Source: Bradyrhizobium sp. BR13661
GTDB taxonomy: Bacteria; Pseudomonadota; Alphaproteobacteria; Rhizobiales; Xanthobacteraceae
DNA length: 64,000 nucleotides
Assembly (NCBI RefSeq): GCF_029892425.1
Contig: NZ_JARXWB010000022.1
Location: 1-64,000 of the forward strand
Direction: 5' to 3'
Shown piece after piece: positions 9,389 through 18,065 of the stretch (position 1 is the first letter of the stretch; each line of letters starts with the position of its first letter). Under the pieces are notes generated by a model that ran no database searches, was not told the DNA's origin, and was given only the letters and a program-made list of their open reading frames with translations. The translations under genes and the position numbers were made by a program.

Positions 9389-11008
9389 TCACTTGCGACT
9401 GACGTCGCGATAGTCGACCTGACGATGGAATTCGTAGGTGTAACCTTCGACCGAGGCCGCCATCACCGCATCCTGGTTCGGCTGCCACAGCATGATCTGC
9501 GGCATCTCGCTGTTGTGGATGGCGTTGAGCTTGCGGCCGTCCTCCTCGTACTTGGCCTTGTCGGGCTCGAAGCGGGCTTCCTGCGCGATCGCGACGAGCT
9601 CGGGATTGTTGATCGAGGAGTAGTTCCAGCGCTGATTGCCGGTGTAGAAATTGCGGTAGAAGTAATCGGTCGACGGCAACCAGGCTACGACGCCCTCGAT
9701 AAAGAAGGGAAGCTTCTTCTCGTTGATCTGCGTCGACATCTGCGCGTCCGGCAGCTTCTGGATGTCGACCTTGATCCCGATCTTGCCGAGCGATTCCTTC
9801 ACCAGCGCGGCCATCGGCTCCGCGGTCGAGGCCTGGCCGACGTTGAAGCTGAAGGTGGTCGAGAAGCCTTCGGGCAGACCTGCCGCCTTGAGGTATTCGC
9901 GCGCCTTGTCGAGATCGAGCTTCACCGGTTGCTGGAACGGATAGATGCCGTTCAGCGGCTTGCCGTCCGGCCAGGACGCACCGAACAGCGGCGCCCCGCG
10001 GCCGAACAGGGCGGCCTTGAACATGTCGTCATAGGGCAGCGCATAAGCGATGGCGCGGCGGACGTTGACGTTGTCGAACGGCGGCAGCTGGTTGTTCATC
10101 GAGACGAAGGTGATCGCATTGTACTGCGGCGTCGAGATCACCTTGAGCTTGCCCTTGGCCTCGAGCGACTGCACGTCGCTGGCCTGGAGGTCGACAACGA
10201 GGTCGGCATCGCCGCGCTCGACCAGGTTGGCGCGGGTTGCCGGCTCCGGCACCGACTGGATGATCACGCGCTTGAAGAAGGCGGGCTTGCCGGGCGAGCC
10301 GCGATTCCAGCTCTCGTCGCGCTTGATGATGACCTGCTCGCCGGGCTTGAAGGTCTCGAGGATGTAAGCACCGCTGCCCGCGGTGTGCTCCTTCAGCCAC
10401 GCCGTGGCCCAGGGATCATCCGCCGTCGCGTGCTCCTTGGCGAGCTTCGCGTTGATGATGATCGGATAGACGGTCGCAAGGTTCGGCAGCGCGAGCTTGT
10501 CGGGTTTGGGCAGCGTCACCTCGAAGGTCAGCGGATCGATCACCTTGAACTGGTCGGCGGACGTCATCGAACCCGTCAGCAGCTGCGCCTTGCCGAGGAC
10601 CGGCGCGGTGACGCAGCGATCGAGCGACCATTTCACGTCCTCGGCCGTGACGGGCGTACCGTCCTGGAATTTTGCGTCCTTGCGCAGGTGGAAGGTCAGC
10701 TTCAGACCGTCAGGGCTGACGTCGTAGGATTCGGCGAGCTCGCCGGTGATGGTGTCGAGATCGAACACCCATTTGCCGTTGAGCTGCTTGCGGCCGAACG
10801 AGACCAGGCGGTCATAGGTGCTCATGCTGAGCGCGAAGGACTCGCGCGTCGATCCCGGGATGTTAGGATCGAGCGTGTTGACGGTCGCGCCGGTGACGTA
10901 GCGCAGTGTCTCCGCCCGGGTTTGCGCTTGCGACGGCGCGGTGGCGATCAGCAACAGCGCGGTGGTGGCGAGGACCGAGGTCGCTGGCCTGAAAGACACA
11001 AAACGCAT
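9389..11008 (-). CDS. ABC transporter substrate-binding protein, family 5, second importer
   Basis: 539-residue periplasmic receptor of the SBP_bac_5 family. It has a Sec-type signal peptide with a hydrophobic core (TSVLATTALLLIATA) and a likely cleavage after SQA; no twin arginine is present, unlike the other binding protein of this operon. Family hallmarks are VNTLDPNIPGSTRESF, YDVSPDGLKLTFHLRKDAKF and DGTPVTAEDVKWSLDR. The ATG is preceded by TGAGGA, a good ribosome-binding site. A 108-bp gap separates it from the monooxygenase-like gene upstream, so an internal promoter is possible. It is followed closely by its permeases. Confidence 0.92.
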   Translation of the reverse strand: MRFVSFRPATSVLATTALLLIATAPSQAQTRAETLRYVTGATVNTLDPNIPGSTRESFALSMSTYDRLVSFGRKQLNGKWVFDLDTITGELAESYDVSPDGLKLTFHLRKDAKFQDGTPVTAEDVKWSLDRCVTAPVLGKAQLLTGSMTSADQFKVIDPLTFEVTLPKPDKLALPNLATVYPIIINAKLAKEHATADDPWATAWLKEHTAGSGAYILETFKPGEQVIIKRDESWNRGSPGKPAFFKRVIIQSVPEPATRANLVERGDADLVVDLQASDVQSLEAKGKLKVISTPQYNAITFVSMNNQLPPFDNVNVRRAIAYALPYDDMFKAALFGRGAPLFGASWPDGKPLNGIYPFQQPVKLDLDKAREYLKAAGLPEGFSTTFSFNVGQASTAEPMAALVKESLGKIGIKVDIQKLPDAQMSTQINEKKLPFFIEGVVAWLPSTDYFYRNFYTGNQRWNYSSINNPELVAIAQEARFEPDKAKYEEDGRKLNAIHNSEMPQIMLWQPNQDAVMAASVEGYTYEFHRQVDYRDVSRK

Positions 11009-11116
11009 TTGTTTTCCTCAAGATTTTCGACTGAAAACGCCAACAAGACAGGTCCAGAAGCAAGCAAGTTACGCGCCAATGCGCAGAGGCGTTTCGACGC
11101 GGCGGCGCATGGGTGA

Positions 11117-12553
11117 TCATCGCGATTGTTCCCTTGCTCGCGCCGGCCGCGTCACCACGGCTTGCGGCACGTCATAGGCGCAGAGCGAGGCCCAGTGGCG
11201 CTCGACATCGGCGCGAAACAGGCCGCGCGTCAGACCATGGACCAGCTTCGGCACCGCCGTCGTCATCGCGTTGATCGACGATCCGGACGGACCAAAGCTC
11301 ATGGTGGAGGCGATTGCAAAAAGATGAATGTCCGCGACCCACGGCGTCTCGCCGGGCACGCGCTCGGTGAAGGCATAATCGTCGGCGAGATAGGGAAAAC
11401 GGCCGAGCCGCGCGTTGCGCTCGTTCTCCGGCGGCTGGTAGCGGTCGGCCCAGGTCGCGACATTGCCGGAAAATTTTGCCAGCTCGCCGCGGCCGGCAAA
11501 GTTCATGTCAATACCGGTGCCGCAAATCACGAAATCCGCGGCAACGACGCCGCGCGGTGTCTGCAATTCGACGCCGTCGTCGGTCTGTCGAGCGGCTTCG
11601 ACCGGCGCGCCTTCATGCAATGTGAAAGCGGCATGACGCGCACAGCGATCATAGGTCGGCTGCGGAAAGCCCTCGCGCATTTCGAGGATCTTGCGCATGA
11701 AGCGCCAGCGCCAGGCATCGTCGAGGTCGCCGAGATGGCGCAGGAAGCCACGGAAGGTCAACCAGCGATAGGGCTGGATCACCTGGATCTGCGCGCGGCG
11801 GCAGAGCAGGTGCACTTCCGCCGCACCTGCTTCGAGCGCGGTGGCTGCGTTGTCGAAGGCGGAAGCGCCGGCGCCGATCACGGCGACCCGCTTGCCGCGC
11901 AGGCTCTCGAAATCGATATCGTCCGCGACTGATGCGACAGAGCTCGCCGGCAGGTCACGCAACTGCTCCGGGATCATCCAGTCGCCCATGCCCTCCTGCC
12001 CCGTCGCCAGCACGATCTTGCGCGCATAGAGCGTCTCGACGGCATCGCCCCGCTTGACCCGCGCGGCAAGCAAGCCGTCCGCCGCAGGCGCAATCTCCTG
12101 AAGCTCGCAACCATTGCGCACCGGCAGGCCGATCGTGCGTCGCAGCCAGAGCAGATACTCCGCCCAATGCTCGCGCAGGATCAGGGCTAGCGCCTGCCAG
12201 CTTTCCTTGCCGAAACGCGCTTCGTGCCAGGATTGATAGGTCAGGCTCGGGATGTCGAGATCAGGCCCCGTATAGTCTTTCGGGCTGCGCAGCGTCGGCA
12301 TGCGGGCATAGGTGAGCCACGGGCCCTCCTTGCCCTCCTCGGCCTTGTCGAGCAGCAGGATGTTGCTGACGCGCGAGCGCATCAGGCCGAAACCGATGGC
12401 GAGACCGGACTGGCCGGCGCCGATGATCAGCACGTCCAGCGCCGGCTTGCCGTCCGGCCCCGTCTTCGGCTCGAGCCAAGCGGCATGAGGATGCGCGATC
12501 CGGGCGAGATCGGCGCGAACGTCGGCTTCAAGTGCTGTCAGCGCCTCACTCAT
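11117..12553 (-). CDS. FAD/NAD(P)-dependent monooxygenase-like oxidoreductase
   Basis: 478 residues with two Rossmann signatures: an FAD site LIIGAGQSGLAIG near residue 40 and an NADPH-type site VAVIGAGASAFDNAA around 220. The ATG-type motif FVICGTGIDMN follows at about 345. This arrangement matches the flavin-containing / Baeyer-Villiger / lysine-N-hydroxylase superfamily of class B flavoproteins. I do not see the exact FxGxxxHxxxY/F fingerprint, so the reaction is left open: N- or S-oxygenation, or a related oxidation. No signal peptide; cytoplasmic. The ATG overlaps the stop of the SDR gene by 4 nt, so the two are probably translated together. Its place between hydantoinase and importers suggests it acts on the imported compound or its breakdown product. 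Confidence 0.82.
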   Translation of the reverse strand: MSEALTALEADVRADLARIAHPHAAWLEPKTGPDGKPALDVLIIGAGQSGLAIGFGLMRSRVSNILLLDKAEEGKEGPWLTYARMPTLRSPKDYTGPDLDIPSLTYQSWHEARFGKESWQALALILREHWAEYLLWLRRTIGLPVRNGCELQEIAPAADGLLAARVKRGDAVETLYARKIVLATGQEGMGDWMIPEQLRDLPASSVASVADDIDFESLRGKRVAVIGAGASAFDNAATALEAGAAEVHLLCRRAQIQVIQPYRWLTFRGFLRHLGDLDDAWRWRFMRKILEMREGFPQPTYDRCARHAAFTLHEGAPVEAARQTDDGVELQTPRGVVAADFVICGTGIDMNFAGRGELAKFSGNVATWADRYQPPENERNARLGRFPYLADDYAFTERVPGETPWVADIHLFAIASTMSFGPSGSSINAMTTAVPKLVHGLTRGLFRADVERHWASLCAYDVPQAVVTRPARAREQSR

Positions 12554-13299
12554 GCCGCGAGCCAGCCTCCGTCAACCACCATCACCGTCCCGGTCGTGAA
12601 CGAGGACGCATCGCTGGCAAGATGCAGCGCGGTCTGCGCGATTTCTTCTGCCTGGCCGAACCGCTTCATGGCATGGCGGTTGCGCGAGGCCTCGCGCACC
12701 TCGTCGGAATTGGCGTGACGGGCAAAGCTGCGGCGCAGCATCGGCGTGTCGATCGCGCCGGGCGCAATCGCGTTGACGCGAATGCCGTCGGTTGCAAAAT
12801 CCACTGCCATGGTTCGCGTCAGGCTGACGATCGCGCCCTTGGCGGCGATATAGGCACTGTTGCCCTTGCCGCCGGCGACCGCAAGCTGCGAGGCCAGGGT
12901 GATGATCGATCCGCTCTTCTGCCGCTGCATCTGCGGCACCGCGGCCCGCGCCCACAGCCAGGTGCCGCCGACATTGGCGCGGAACACCGCGTCCCAGTCC
13001 TCGAGGCTCGTCGTCAGCACCGTGCCGCCGACGGAAAAGCCGGCGGCCGTCATGAGGATATCGAGGCGGCCGTGACGTGCGACGACATCGCCGACGACCG
13101 TCTCCGCCAAGCTGGCATCTCCGACGTCGCCGACATGCGTCGTGGCCTCGCCCACGAGGCTTGCCGTCTCCGCAAGTCCCACAGCATCGCGATCGACCAG
13201 CGCGAGACGCGCACCCTCTTCCGCAAACAGCTTTGCACTGGCGCGGCCGATTCCCGATGCTGCTCCCGTGATGATGGCCGTCAGCCCTTGCAGCCGCAT
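12550..13299 (-). CDS. Short-chain dehydrogenase/reductase (SDR)
   Basis: 249 residues, classical SDR length. It shows the cofactor motif TGAASGIGRASA (residues about 10-21), an acidic residue after the second strand (LVDRDAVG, pointing to NAD(H) preference), a serine in the ITLAS segment, the catalytic YIAAK pair around residue 150 and the C-terminal MVVDGGWLAA. It would oxidise or reduce an alcohol/ketone of unknown identity. It starts with ATG 1 bp after the epimerase gene and overlaps the monooxygenase-like gene, so the three oxidoreductases form a tight sub-operon downstream of the hydantoinase. Confidence 0.9.
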   Translation of the reverse strand: MRLQGLTAIITGAASGIGRASAKLFAEEGARLALVDRDAVGLAETASLVGEATTHVGDVGDASLAETVVGDVVARHGRLDILMTAAGFSVGGTVLTTSLEDWDAVFRANVGGTWLWARAAVPQMQRQKSGSIITLASQLAVAGGKGNSAYIAAKGAIVSLTRTMAVDFATDGIRVNAIAPGAIDTPMLRRSFARHANSDEVREASRNRHAMKRFGQAEEIAQTALHLASDASSFTTGTVMVVDGGWLAA

Positions 13300-13300
13300 C

Positions 13301-14275
13301 TCAGATCCACTCCTTGTGCTGCTTCAGCCAGGCACTCATCGCAGCGGCGGATTCGACGCAACCGAACCGCGCGCGCCAGCCGAACTCGTCCGCCATCCGC
13401 CTGACCGACAGCGGCGCGCGGGGGGACCCATGCAGCTTGATCGCGGTGTTCTCGCCGGGCGCCGCGAGCCGGCATTGCAGGCCAGGATTCAAGGTTGCGA
13501 ACGCCTCGCCCCATTGTAGCGCCGGCCATAACTCGCCGCGGGAGATGTTGTAGAGCCGATGGCGCGGCCGCTCGGCTTCGACCAGAATTGCCACGGCTTC
13601 GGCAGCATCCGGAGCGTAGATCCAGTCCCTCACACCCGCTTCAGGCATGACCGCCACCTTGTCACGCGCAAACGCGGCCAGAATCTGGAACTGGAGGCTC
13701 GGCGTATCGCGCACCGAACTGGGTCGCTCCCACGGGCCAAAAACGGCGCTCAGTCGCACGCTCAGGAAATCGCCGCCAAAGAGTTCGGCGTGGCGCGCGA
13801 CAGACCGCTCCGAGGTGAACTTGCTGATGGCGTAGAACGAGGCGGGATCGCAGGGCGTCTCCTCGTCAAGCAGTTCGACCCGCGCGCCAGCCGCACCATA
13901 GGCCGATGCCGACGACAGATTGACGACGCGGCGAACGCCACGACGGATCGCAGAAAGCAGGATCGGGATCTGCGCCATCACGTTGATTTCGAGGACGCGC
14001 GCAGTCGAGGCACGCTCGAGCTCTTCGCCAGCGGTGATCGCGGCGCCGAGCACGATCGCATCAACGCCCTCGGCAATGATGGCGTCGATGGTATCCGTGT
14101 CGGTGATATCGCCCTGCAAGGCCTTGAGCCGTGCGCCGTGGTCAGCAAGAGATCGTCGCGCGGGTGACGGCAATTCAGCGCGGTCATAAAGCGTCACATC
14201 GTGGCCGCGCGCCAGCAGCGCCTCGGCAATGTTAAGGCCGACAAAACCCGTGCCACCGAAGATGAGGACCTTCAT
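13301..14275 (-). CDS. NAD-dependent epimerase/dehydratase family protein (extended SDR)
   Basis: 324 residues, begun at the ATG (MKVLIFGGTGFVG) 16 bp after the hydantoinase gene. The longer frame upstream is just hydantoinase sequence. It has the extended-SDR cofactor motif GGTGFVGLNIAEAL, a likely NAD-binding Asp (LYDRAE), the NLSSASAYG serine region and the catalytic YAISK at about residue 150. This superfamily includes UDP-sugar epimerases, dehydratases and lactone or aldehyde reductases. The context is not a sugar locus, so the substrate should not be assumed to be a nucleotide sugar. Confidence 0.87.
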   Translation of the reverse strand: MKVLIFGGTGFVGLNIAEALLARGHDVTLYDRAELPSPARRSLADHGARLKALQGDITDTDTIDAIIAEGVDAIVLGAAITAGEELERASTARVLEINVMAQIPILLSAIRRGVRRVVNLSSASAYGAAGARVELLDEETPCDPASFYAISKFTSERSVARHAELFGGDFLSVRLSAVFGPWERPSSVRDTPSLQFQILAAFARDKVAVMPEAGVRDWIYAPDAAEAVAILVEAERPRHRLYNISRGELWPALQWGEAFATLNPGLQCRLAAPGENTAIKLHGSPRAPLSVRRMADEFGWRARFGCVESAAAMSAWLKQHKEWI

Positions 14276-14291
14276 CGCGCGCGATCCACGA

Positions 14292-15761
14292 TCACAGCAA
14301 TTTCGCCCCGAAATTCCGCTCCGGATCCATGTCGGCGACCAGCCGACCGGTCGGCTTCGCCGCCTCACCGCCATTGCGCGCCAGGAACTTGCCGCTACCC
14401 GCGCTCGCCAGGCATTTGTCTCCCTCGACGATGACGCGCCCGCGCGACAGCACCGACACCGGCCAGCCCTTCAGCTTGCGGCCGGCGAACGGCGTGTAGC
14501 CGGCGAGGTCATGCATCATCTCGTCGGCAATCACGGTCTCCCGATTGGGATCCCAGATCGCGATATCGGCGTCAGCGCCAACGGCGATCGACCCCTTGCG
14601 CGGATGCAGATTGTAGATCTTGGCCGGCGCCGTCGCGGTCAGTTCGACGAATTTTCCGAGGCCCAGCCTGCCCTTCGACACCATCGCGTCGAACAGCAGC
14701 GGCAGCCGCAGCTCCAGTCCCGGAAGACCGTTGGCGACCTGCTTGAAGTTCGGGTTTGGACCGGCACGCAGCTTGCCGGTTTCGTCATAGCGATAGGGCG
14801 CGTGATCCGACGAGATGGTCTGGAGATCACCGAGCGAGAGCGCCTGCCACAGCGCCTCCTGGTCGGAATGCGCGCGCGGCGGCGGGCTGCACATCCACTT
14901 GGCGCCCTCCGCGCCCGGCTTGTCGAGATCATTGGCGGTGAGGAACAGATATTGCGGGCAGGTCTCGGCGAACACCTTGAGCCCCTGGCCGCGCGAGTCG
15001 CGGATCACCTTGGCGCCTTCGGCGGTCGAGACATGAAAGATCATGATCGGTTGGTCGATCAGCGCGGCCATGCCGATCAGCCGGGTAAAAGCCTCCGCCT
15101 CCGAGACGCGGGCATGACTGACGGCGTGGTATTTCGGCATGGTGTAGCCGCGCGCGAGCAGCCGCTTGACCATCCAGGCGATGATGCCGTGATTTTCGGC
15201 ATGCGCACACAGCATCGCGCCGGACTGGCGCGCCGCAAGGAGAATGTCGAGCAGTGGCTCGTCATCGACCTTGAGGCGGTCATAGGTCATGAAGATCTTG
15301 ATCGACGCGTGGCCCTGCTTCACCAGCGCCGGGATGTGCTCCTCGACCGTCTCCCTGGTCGCGTCCGCAATGATCATGTGAAAGGCGTAGTCGATCACCG
15401 CGCCCTTTTTCGCCAGCGCGTGATAGTCCTCCACCACCTGCGGCAGCTTCATGCCGACATGCTGGGCGGCAAACGGGATCACGGTGGTCGTGCCGCCAAA
15501 TGCCGCCGAGACCGTCGCGCTCTCGAAAGTATCGGCATTCATGATGCCGGCCGCGGACAGCTGCTCGATATGCGCATGGCTGTCGACGCCGCCCGGCAGC
15601 ACCAGCTTGCCGCGCGCATCGATCTCGCGCTTGGCCGCCGGCAGGCCCTTGCCGATCGCCGCGATCGTCTCGCCGGAGATGGCGACATCGGCCTCGAACA
15701 CATCGGTGGTGGTGGCGACGCGTCCGCCGCGAATGATCAGGTCGTAGGTGGGTTCAGTCAT
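14292..15761 (-). CDS. hydA: D-hydantoinase / dihydropyrimidinase
   Basis: 489-residue cyclic amidohydrolase that opens hydantoin or dihydropyrimidine rings to N-carbamoyl amino acids. The di-metal centre is complete: H62 and H64 in SHAHIEQ, the carboxylated K155 in ASIKIFMTYD, H187 in CAHAEN, H243 in IFHVS and D319 in ISSDHAPYR. The ATG chosen (MTEPTYDLIIRGG) gives the normal family N-terminus; upstream in-frame codons would add 13 unusual residues. It is divergent from the hydantoin racemase gene with only 53 bp between them, and it heads the minus-strand run of oxidoreductases and importers. A second enzyme of the same family is at 19829-21238. Confidence 0.93.
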   Translation of the reverse strand: MTEPTYDLIIRGGRVATTTDVFEADVAISGETIAAIGKGLPAAKREIDARGKLVLPGGVDSHAHIEQLSAAGIMNADTFESATVSAAFGGTTTVIPFAAQHVGMKLPQVVEDYHALAKKGAVIDYAFHMIIADATRETVEEHIPALVKQGHASIKIFMTYDRLKVDDEPLLDILLAARQSGAMLCAHAENHGIIAWMVKRLLARGYTMPKYHAVSHARVSEAEAFTRLIGMAALIDQPIMIFHVSTAEGAKVIRDSRGQGLKVFAETCPQYLFLTANDLDKPGAEGAKWMCSPPPRAHSDQEALWQALSLGDLQTISSDHAPYRYDETGKLRAGPNPNFKQVANGLPGLELRLPLLFDAMVSKGRLGLGKFVELTATAPAKIYNLHPRKGSIAVGADADIAIWDPNRETVIADEMMHDLAGYTPFAGRKLKGWPVSVLSRGRVIVEGDKCLASAGSGKFLARNGGEAAKPTGRLVADMDPERNFGAKLL

Positions 15762-15814
15762 GAGGCACTCCATGATATGCCTGAGCCAAATGATCGCCAT
15801 TCAGGAAGACCATC

Positions 15815-16477
15815 ATGTCCCGGCCGCGCATTCTCGTCATCAATCCGAACTCCAATCCTGCAGTCACGCAAGGGCTGGAGGAAGCCTTGAAGCCGCTCGG
15901 CTTCGAGGGCGGCCCGGAACTGGTCTGCCAGTCGCTGGCCGAGGGGCCATTCGGCATTGAAAGCCAGGCTGACGTGGACAGCGTCGCCATGCCGCTGCGC
16001 AAGCTGGTCGAAGGCGACAACAGCTCGGCCGCTTTCGTCATCGCCTGCTACAGCGATCCCGGGCTTCAGGTCTGTCGCGAAGGCACTGACAGGCCGGTCT
16101 TCGGCATCGCCGAGTGCGGCGTGCTGACCGCGCTTGCGCGCGCCGAAACGTTCGGCGTCATCGCGATCGCCCAGCGCTCGATCCCGCGCCACATGCGCTA
16201 TCTCCGGCAGATGGGGCTGACCGAGCGCCTTGCCGGCGAGCGTCCGCTCAACATGAGCGTCGCGGAAACGGCGTCCGGCGAAGGCACGCTGGCGAAGATG
16301 ATCGAGGTTGGCCGCGCATTGCGCGACGAGGACGGCGCCCGCGCCATCGTCATGGGCTGCGCCGGCATGGCGCGCCATCGCCGCCCGCTCGAAGACGCGC
16401 TGGGCATTGCCGTGATCGACCCGACACAGGCTGCCGTCACGATGGCGCTGGGTACGGTGCAGTTTTCGGCCCACTAG
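15815..16477 (+). CDS. Asp/Glu/hydantoin racemase family protein
   Basis: 220-residue cytosolic cofactor-independent racemase. It has the family N-terminus ILVINPNSNPAVTQ and the two catalytic cysteines expected of the two-base mechanism: C78 in VIACYSDPG and C182 in VMGCAGM. In hydantoin-utilization loci this family racemises 5-substituted hydantoins so that a D-specific hydantoinase can use both enantiomers. Location between a hydantoinase and an N-carbamoyl-D-amino acid hydrolase supports that role over glutamate or aspartate racemisation. The ATG is preceded by AGGAAGA. Its stop codon shares a CTAG palindrome with the stop of the convergent flavin reductase gene. Confidence 0.9.
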   Translation: MSRPRILVINPNSNPAVTQGLEEALKPLGFEGGPELVCQSLAEGPFGIESQADVDSVAMPLRKLVEGDNSSAAFVIACYSDPGLQVCREGTDRPVFGIAECGVLTALARAETFGVIAIAQRSIPRHMRYLRQMGLTERLAGERPLNMSVAETASGEGTLAKMIEVGRALRDEDGARAIVMGCAGMARHRRPLEDALGIAVIDPTQAAVTMALGTVQFSAH

Positions 16478-17136
16478 GCGTCCTTCAGCTCTTGTGTGCG
16501 CGCAAGCCATTGCGCGTGGCTCTCGCGCGACAGCGCAAACGTGTCCCGCTGCGTTGTGTAGAGATTGCCGAACATGCGGCCGATCGGCCTGTAAGCGTCG
16601 AGATCGACATACATGTTGGCCTCGTCGACGAGGCCCTCGCGGGCATGAACCCGCAGCACCTCGCCGATCAGCAGCTCGCGATCCGGCGAGAAGTTCAGCA
16701 CGAGATGGCGCCGGCATTCAAGCGCGAACGGCGCTGCGGCCAGGCGCGGCACCTTCACGTCGACTGAGGCCAGCGTGGCCAGCCCGGTCGCCGCGACCTC
16801 GCTGTCGCCCGACGGGAAATCGACCGCGCAATCATTCATCGCCCCCGACAGCGCCTCATCGACCATGTGAACCACGAACTCGCCGTCGCGATGAATATTG
16901 CGCGTGGTGTCCTTTGGCGAATGATCCGGCTTGTGCTGGAGCCCGAGCACGATCAGCGCCGGGCTCTCGGAGAATACGTTGAAGAAGCTGAACGGCGCGG
17001 CATTGACGGCGCCATTCTCGTCGAGCGTCGTCACCAGGGCGATCGGCCGCGGCACGATCACGCCGCACAGCAGCTTGTAACGATCGCGCGGGTCGAGCTC
17101 GCGGAGAGAGATCCCCATGCCCGCCATCGGCGTCAC
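16474..17136 (-). CDS. Flavin reductase-like, FMN-binding protein
   Basis: 220-residue cytosolic flavoprotein of the flavin reductase-like (split-barrel) family. The characteristic beginning is YKLLCGVIVPRPIALVTTLD, followed by NAAPFSFFNVFS and a segment with KDTTRNI. Such proteins bind FMN and reduce flavin or metal chelates. The start is probably GTG at 17136, which overlaps the stop of the carbamoylase gene by 4 nt (GTGA); ATGs at 17127 and 17118 would also work. It is co-transcribed with the carbamoylase. A role supplying reduced flavin to a neighbouring oxygenase is possible but not shown. The 3' end overlaps the racemase gene by 4 bases. Confidence 0.85.
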   Translation of the reverse strand: MTPMAGMGISLRELDPRDRYKLLCGVIVPRPIALVTTLDENGAVNAAPFSFFNVFSESPALIVLGLQHKPDHSPKDTTRNIHRDGEFVVHMVDEALSGAMNDCAVDFPSGDSEVAATGLATLASVDVKVPRLAAAPFALECRRHLVLNFSPDRELLIGEVLRVHAREGLVDEANMYVDLDAYRPIGRMFGNLYTTQRDTFALSRESHAQWLARTQELKDA

Positions 17137-18065
17137 GTCTCCGGCGGCGGCACTGCGCCGGTCTGGCTGGTGATCAGGCCGTAATGTTCGATACGGCGGT
17201 GCCGGGCAAAATCGAAGATCGTGGTCTTGCCGAACGTCGTGGCATGGAGGTCGCAGGCATGGACCAGAACTTCGTCGTCCTCGGTCTTGGCCTCTGCGAC
17301 GATTTCGCCGTTGGGATCGACGATCAGGCTGCCGCCGAACAGCGGATGCCCGTCCTCGACGCCGGCCTTGGCGACCGCGACGACCCAGGTCGCGTTCTGA
17401 TAGGCGCCGGCCTGCACCGAAAGGCGGTTGTGGAACAGGCGCTTCTCGACACCCTCCTCGCTCTTCTCCGCATTCACCGACGGCGTGTTGTAGCCGATCA
17501 GCACCATCTCGACGCCCTGCAGACCCATGACGCGATAGGTCTCGGGCCAGCGACGGTCATTGCAGATCGCCATGCCGATGATGCCGCCGAGCTCGCGCCA
17601 GACCTTGAAGCCGAGATCGCCCGGCTCGAAATAGCGCTTCTCCAGATGCTGATGCGAACGCTTGGTATCGTAGTCGACATGGCCCGGCAGATGGACCTTG
17701 CGATATTTGCCGACAATCTTGCCCGACTTGTCGGTGAGGATGGCGGTGTTGAAATGGTGGCCGTCGGGCGTCAGCTCCGCATAGCCAAAATTCATCGCCA
17801 TCTGGTGCTGCGCCGCGCGATCGAACAGCGGTTTTGTTGCCGCATTCGGCATCTCGCGCTCGAACCAGATGTCGAACTCCGAGCGGTCCTCGACATACCA
17901 GCGCGGGAAGAACGTCGTCAGTGCCAGCTCGGGATAGACGATCAGGTCGGCCCCCCTCGCCTTGGCCGCGTCCATCAGCGCGATCATGCGCTTGACCACG
18001 GCCTCGCGGCTGTCTGCTTTCTGGATCGGGCCCATCTGGGCAGCGGCAACAGTGACGATTCGCAT
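17133..18065 (-). CDS. N-carbamoyl-D-amino acid hydrolase (nitrilase superfamily)
   Basis: 310-residue amidohydrolase that removes the carbamoyl group from N-carbamoyl-D-amino acids, giving D-amino acid, CO2 and ammonia. The Glu-Lys-Cys triad is visible: E46 in YPELALTTFFPRW, K123 in KYRKVHLPGH and C168 in AICNDRRWPE. These blocks, plus LEKRYFEPGDLGF and the C-terminal HYGLI, match the well-studied Agrobacterium D-carbamoylase much more closely than general nitrilases. I start at the ATG giving MRIVTVAAAQ; the 41 extra in-frame residues upstream look non-coding. Together with the racemase and two hydantoinases it completes a hydantoinase pathway. Confidence 0.92.
   Translation of the reverse strand: MRIVTVAAAQMGPIQKADSREAVVKRMIALMDAAKARGADLIVYPELALTTFFPRWYVEDRSEFDIWFEREMPNAATKPLFDRAAQHQMAMNFGYAELTPDGHHFNTAILTDKSGKIVGKYRKVHLPGHVDYDTKRSHQHLEKRYFEPGDLGFKVWRELGGIIGMAICNDRRWPETYRVMGLQGVEMVLIGYNTPSVNAEKSEEGVEKRLFHNRLSVQAGAYQNATWVVAVAKAGVEDGHPLFGGSLIVDPNGEIVAEAKTEDDEVLVHACDLHATTFGKTTIFDFARHRRIEHYGLITSQTGAVPPPET

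Noticed and set aside
9146..11116. A 656-codon plus-strand frame opposite the second binding protein gene
   Set aside because: Composition is typical of an antisense shadow (many Arg, Asp, Leu, Val, His) and no domain is visible; the minus strand encodes a full SBP with signal peptide.
14229..15890. A 553-codon plus-strand frame opposite the hydantoinase
   Set aside because: It mirrors the hydantoinase codon by codon on the other strand and lacks any recognisable motif.
16474..17136. Flavin reductase-like protein as CobR, the corrin cobalt reductase of the aerobic B12 pathway
   Set aside because: CobR belongs to a flavin reductase family and is otherwise not seen in the locus, but this gene is translationally coupled to the carbamoylase and lies 9 kb from the cob genes. 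I keep the general name.
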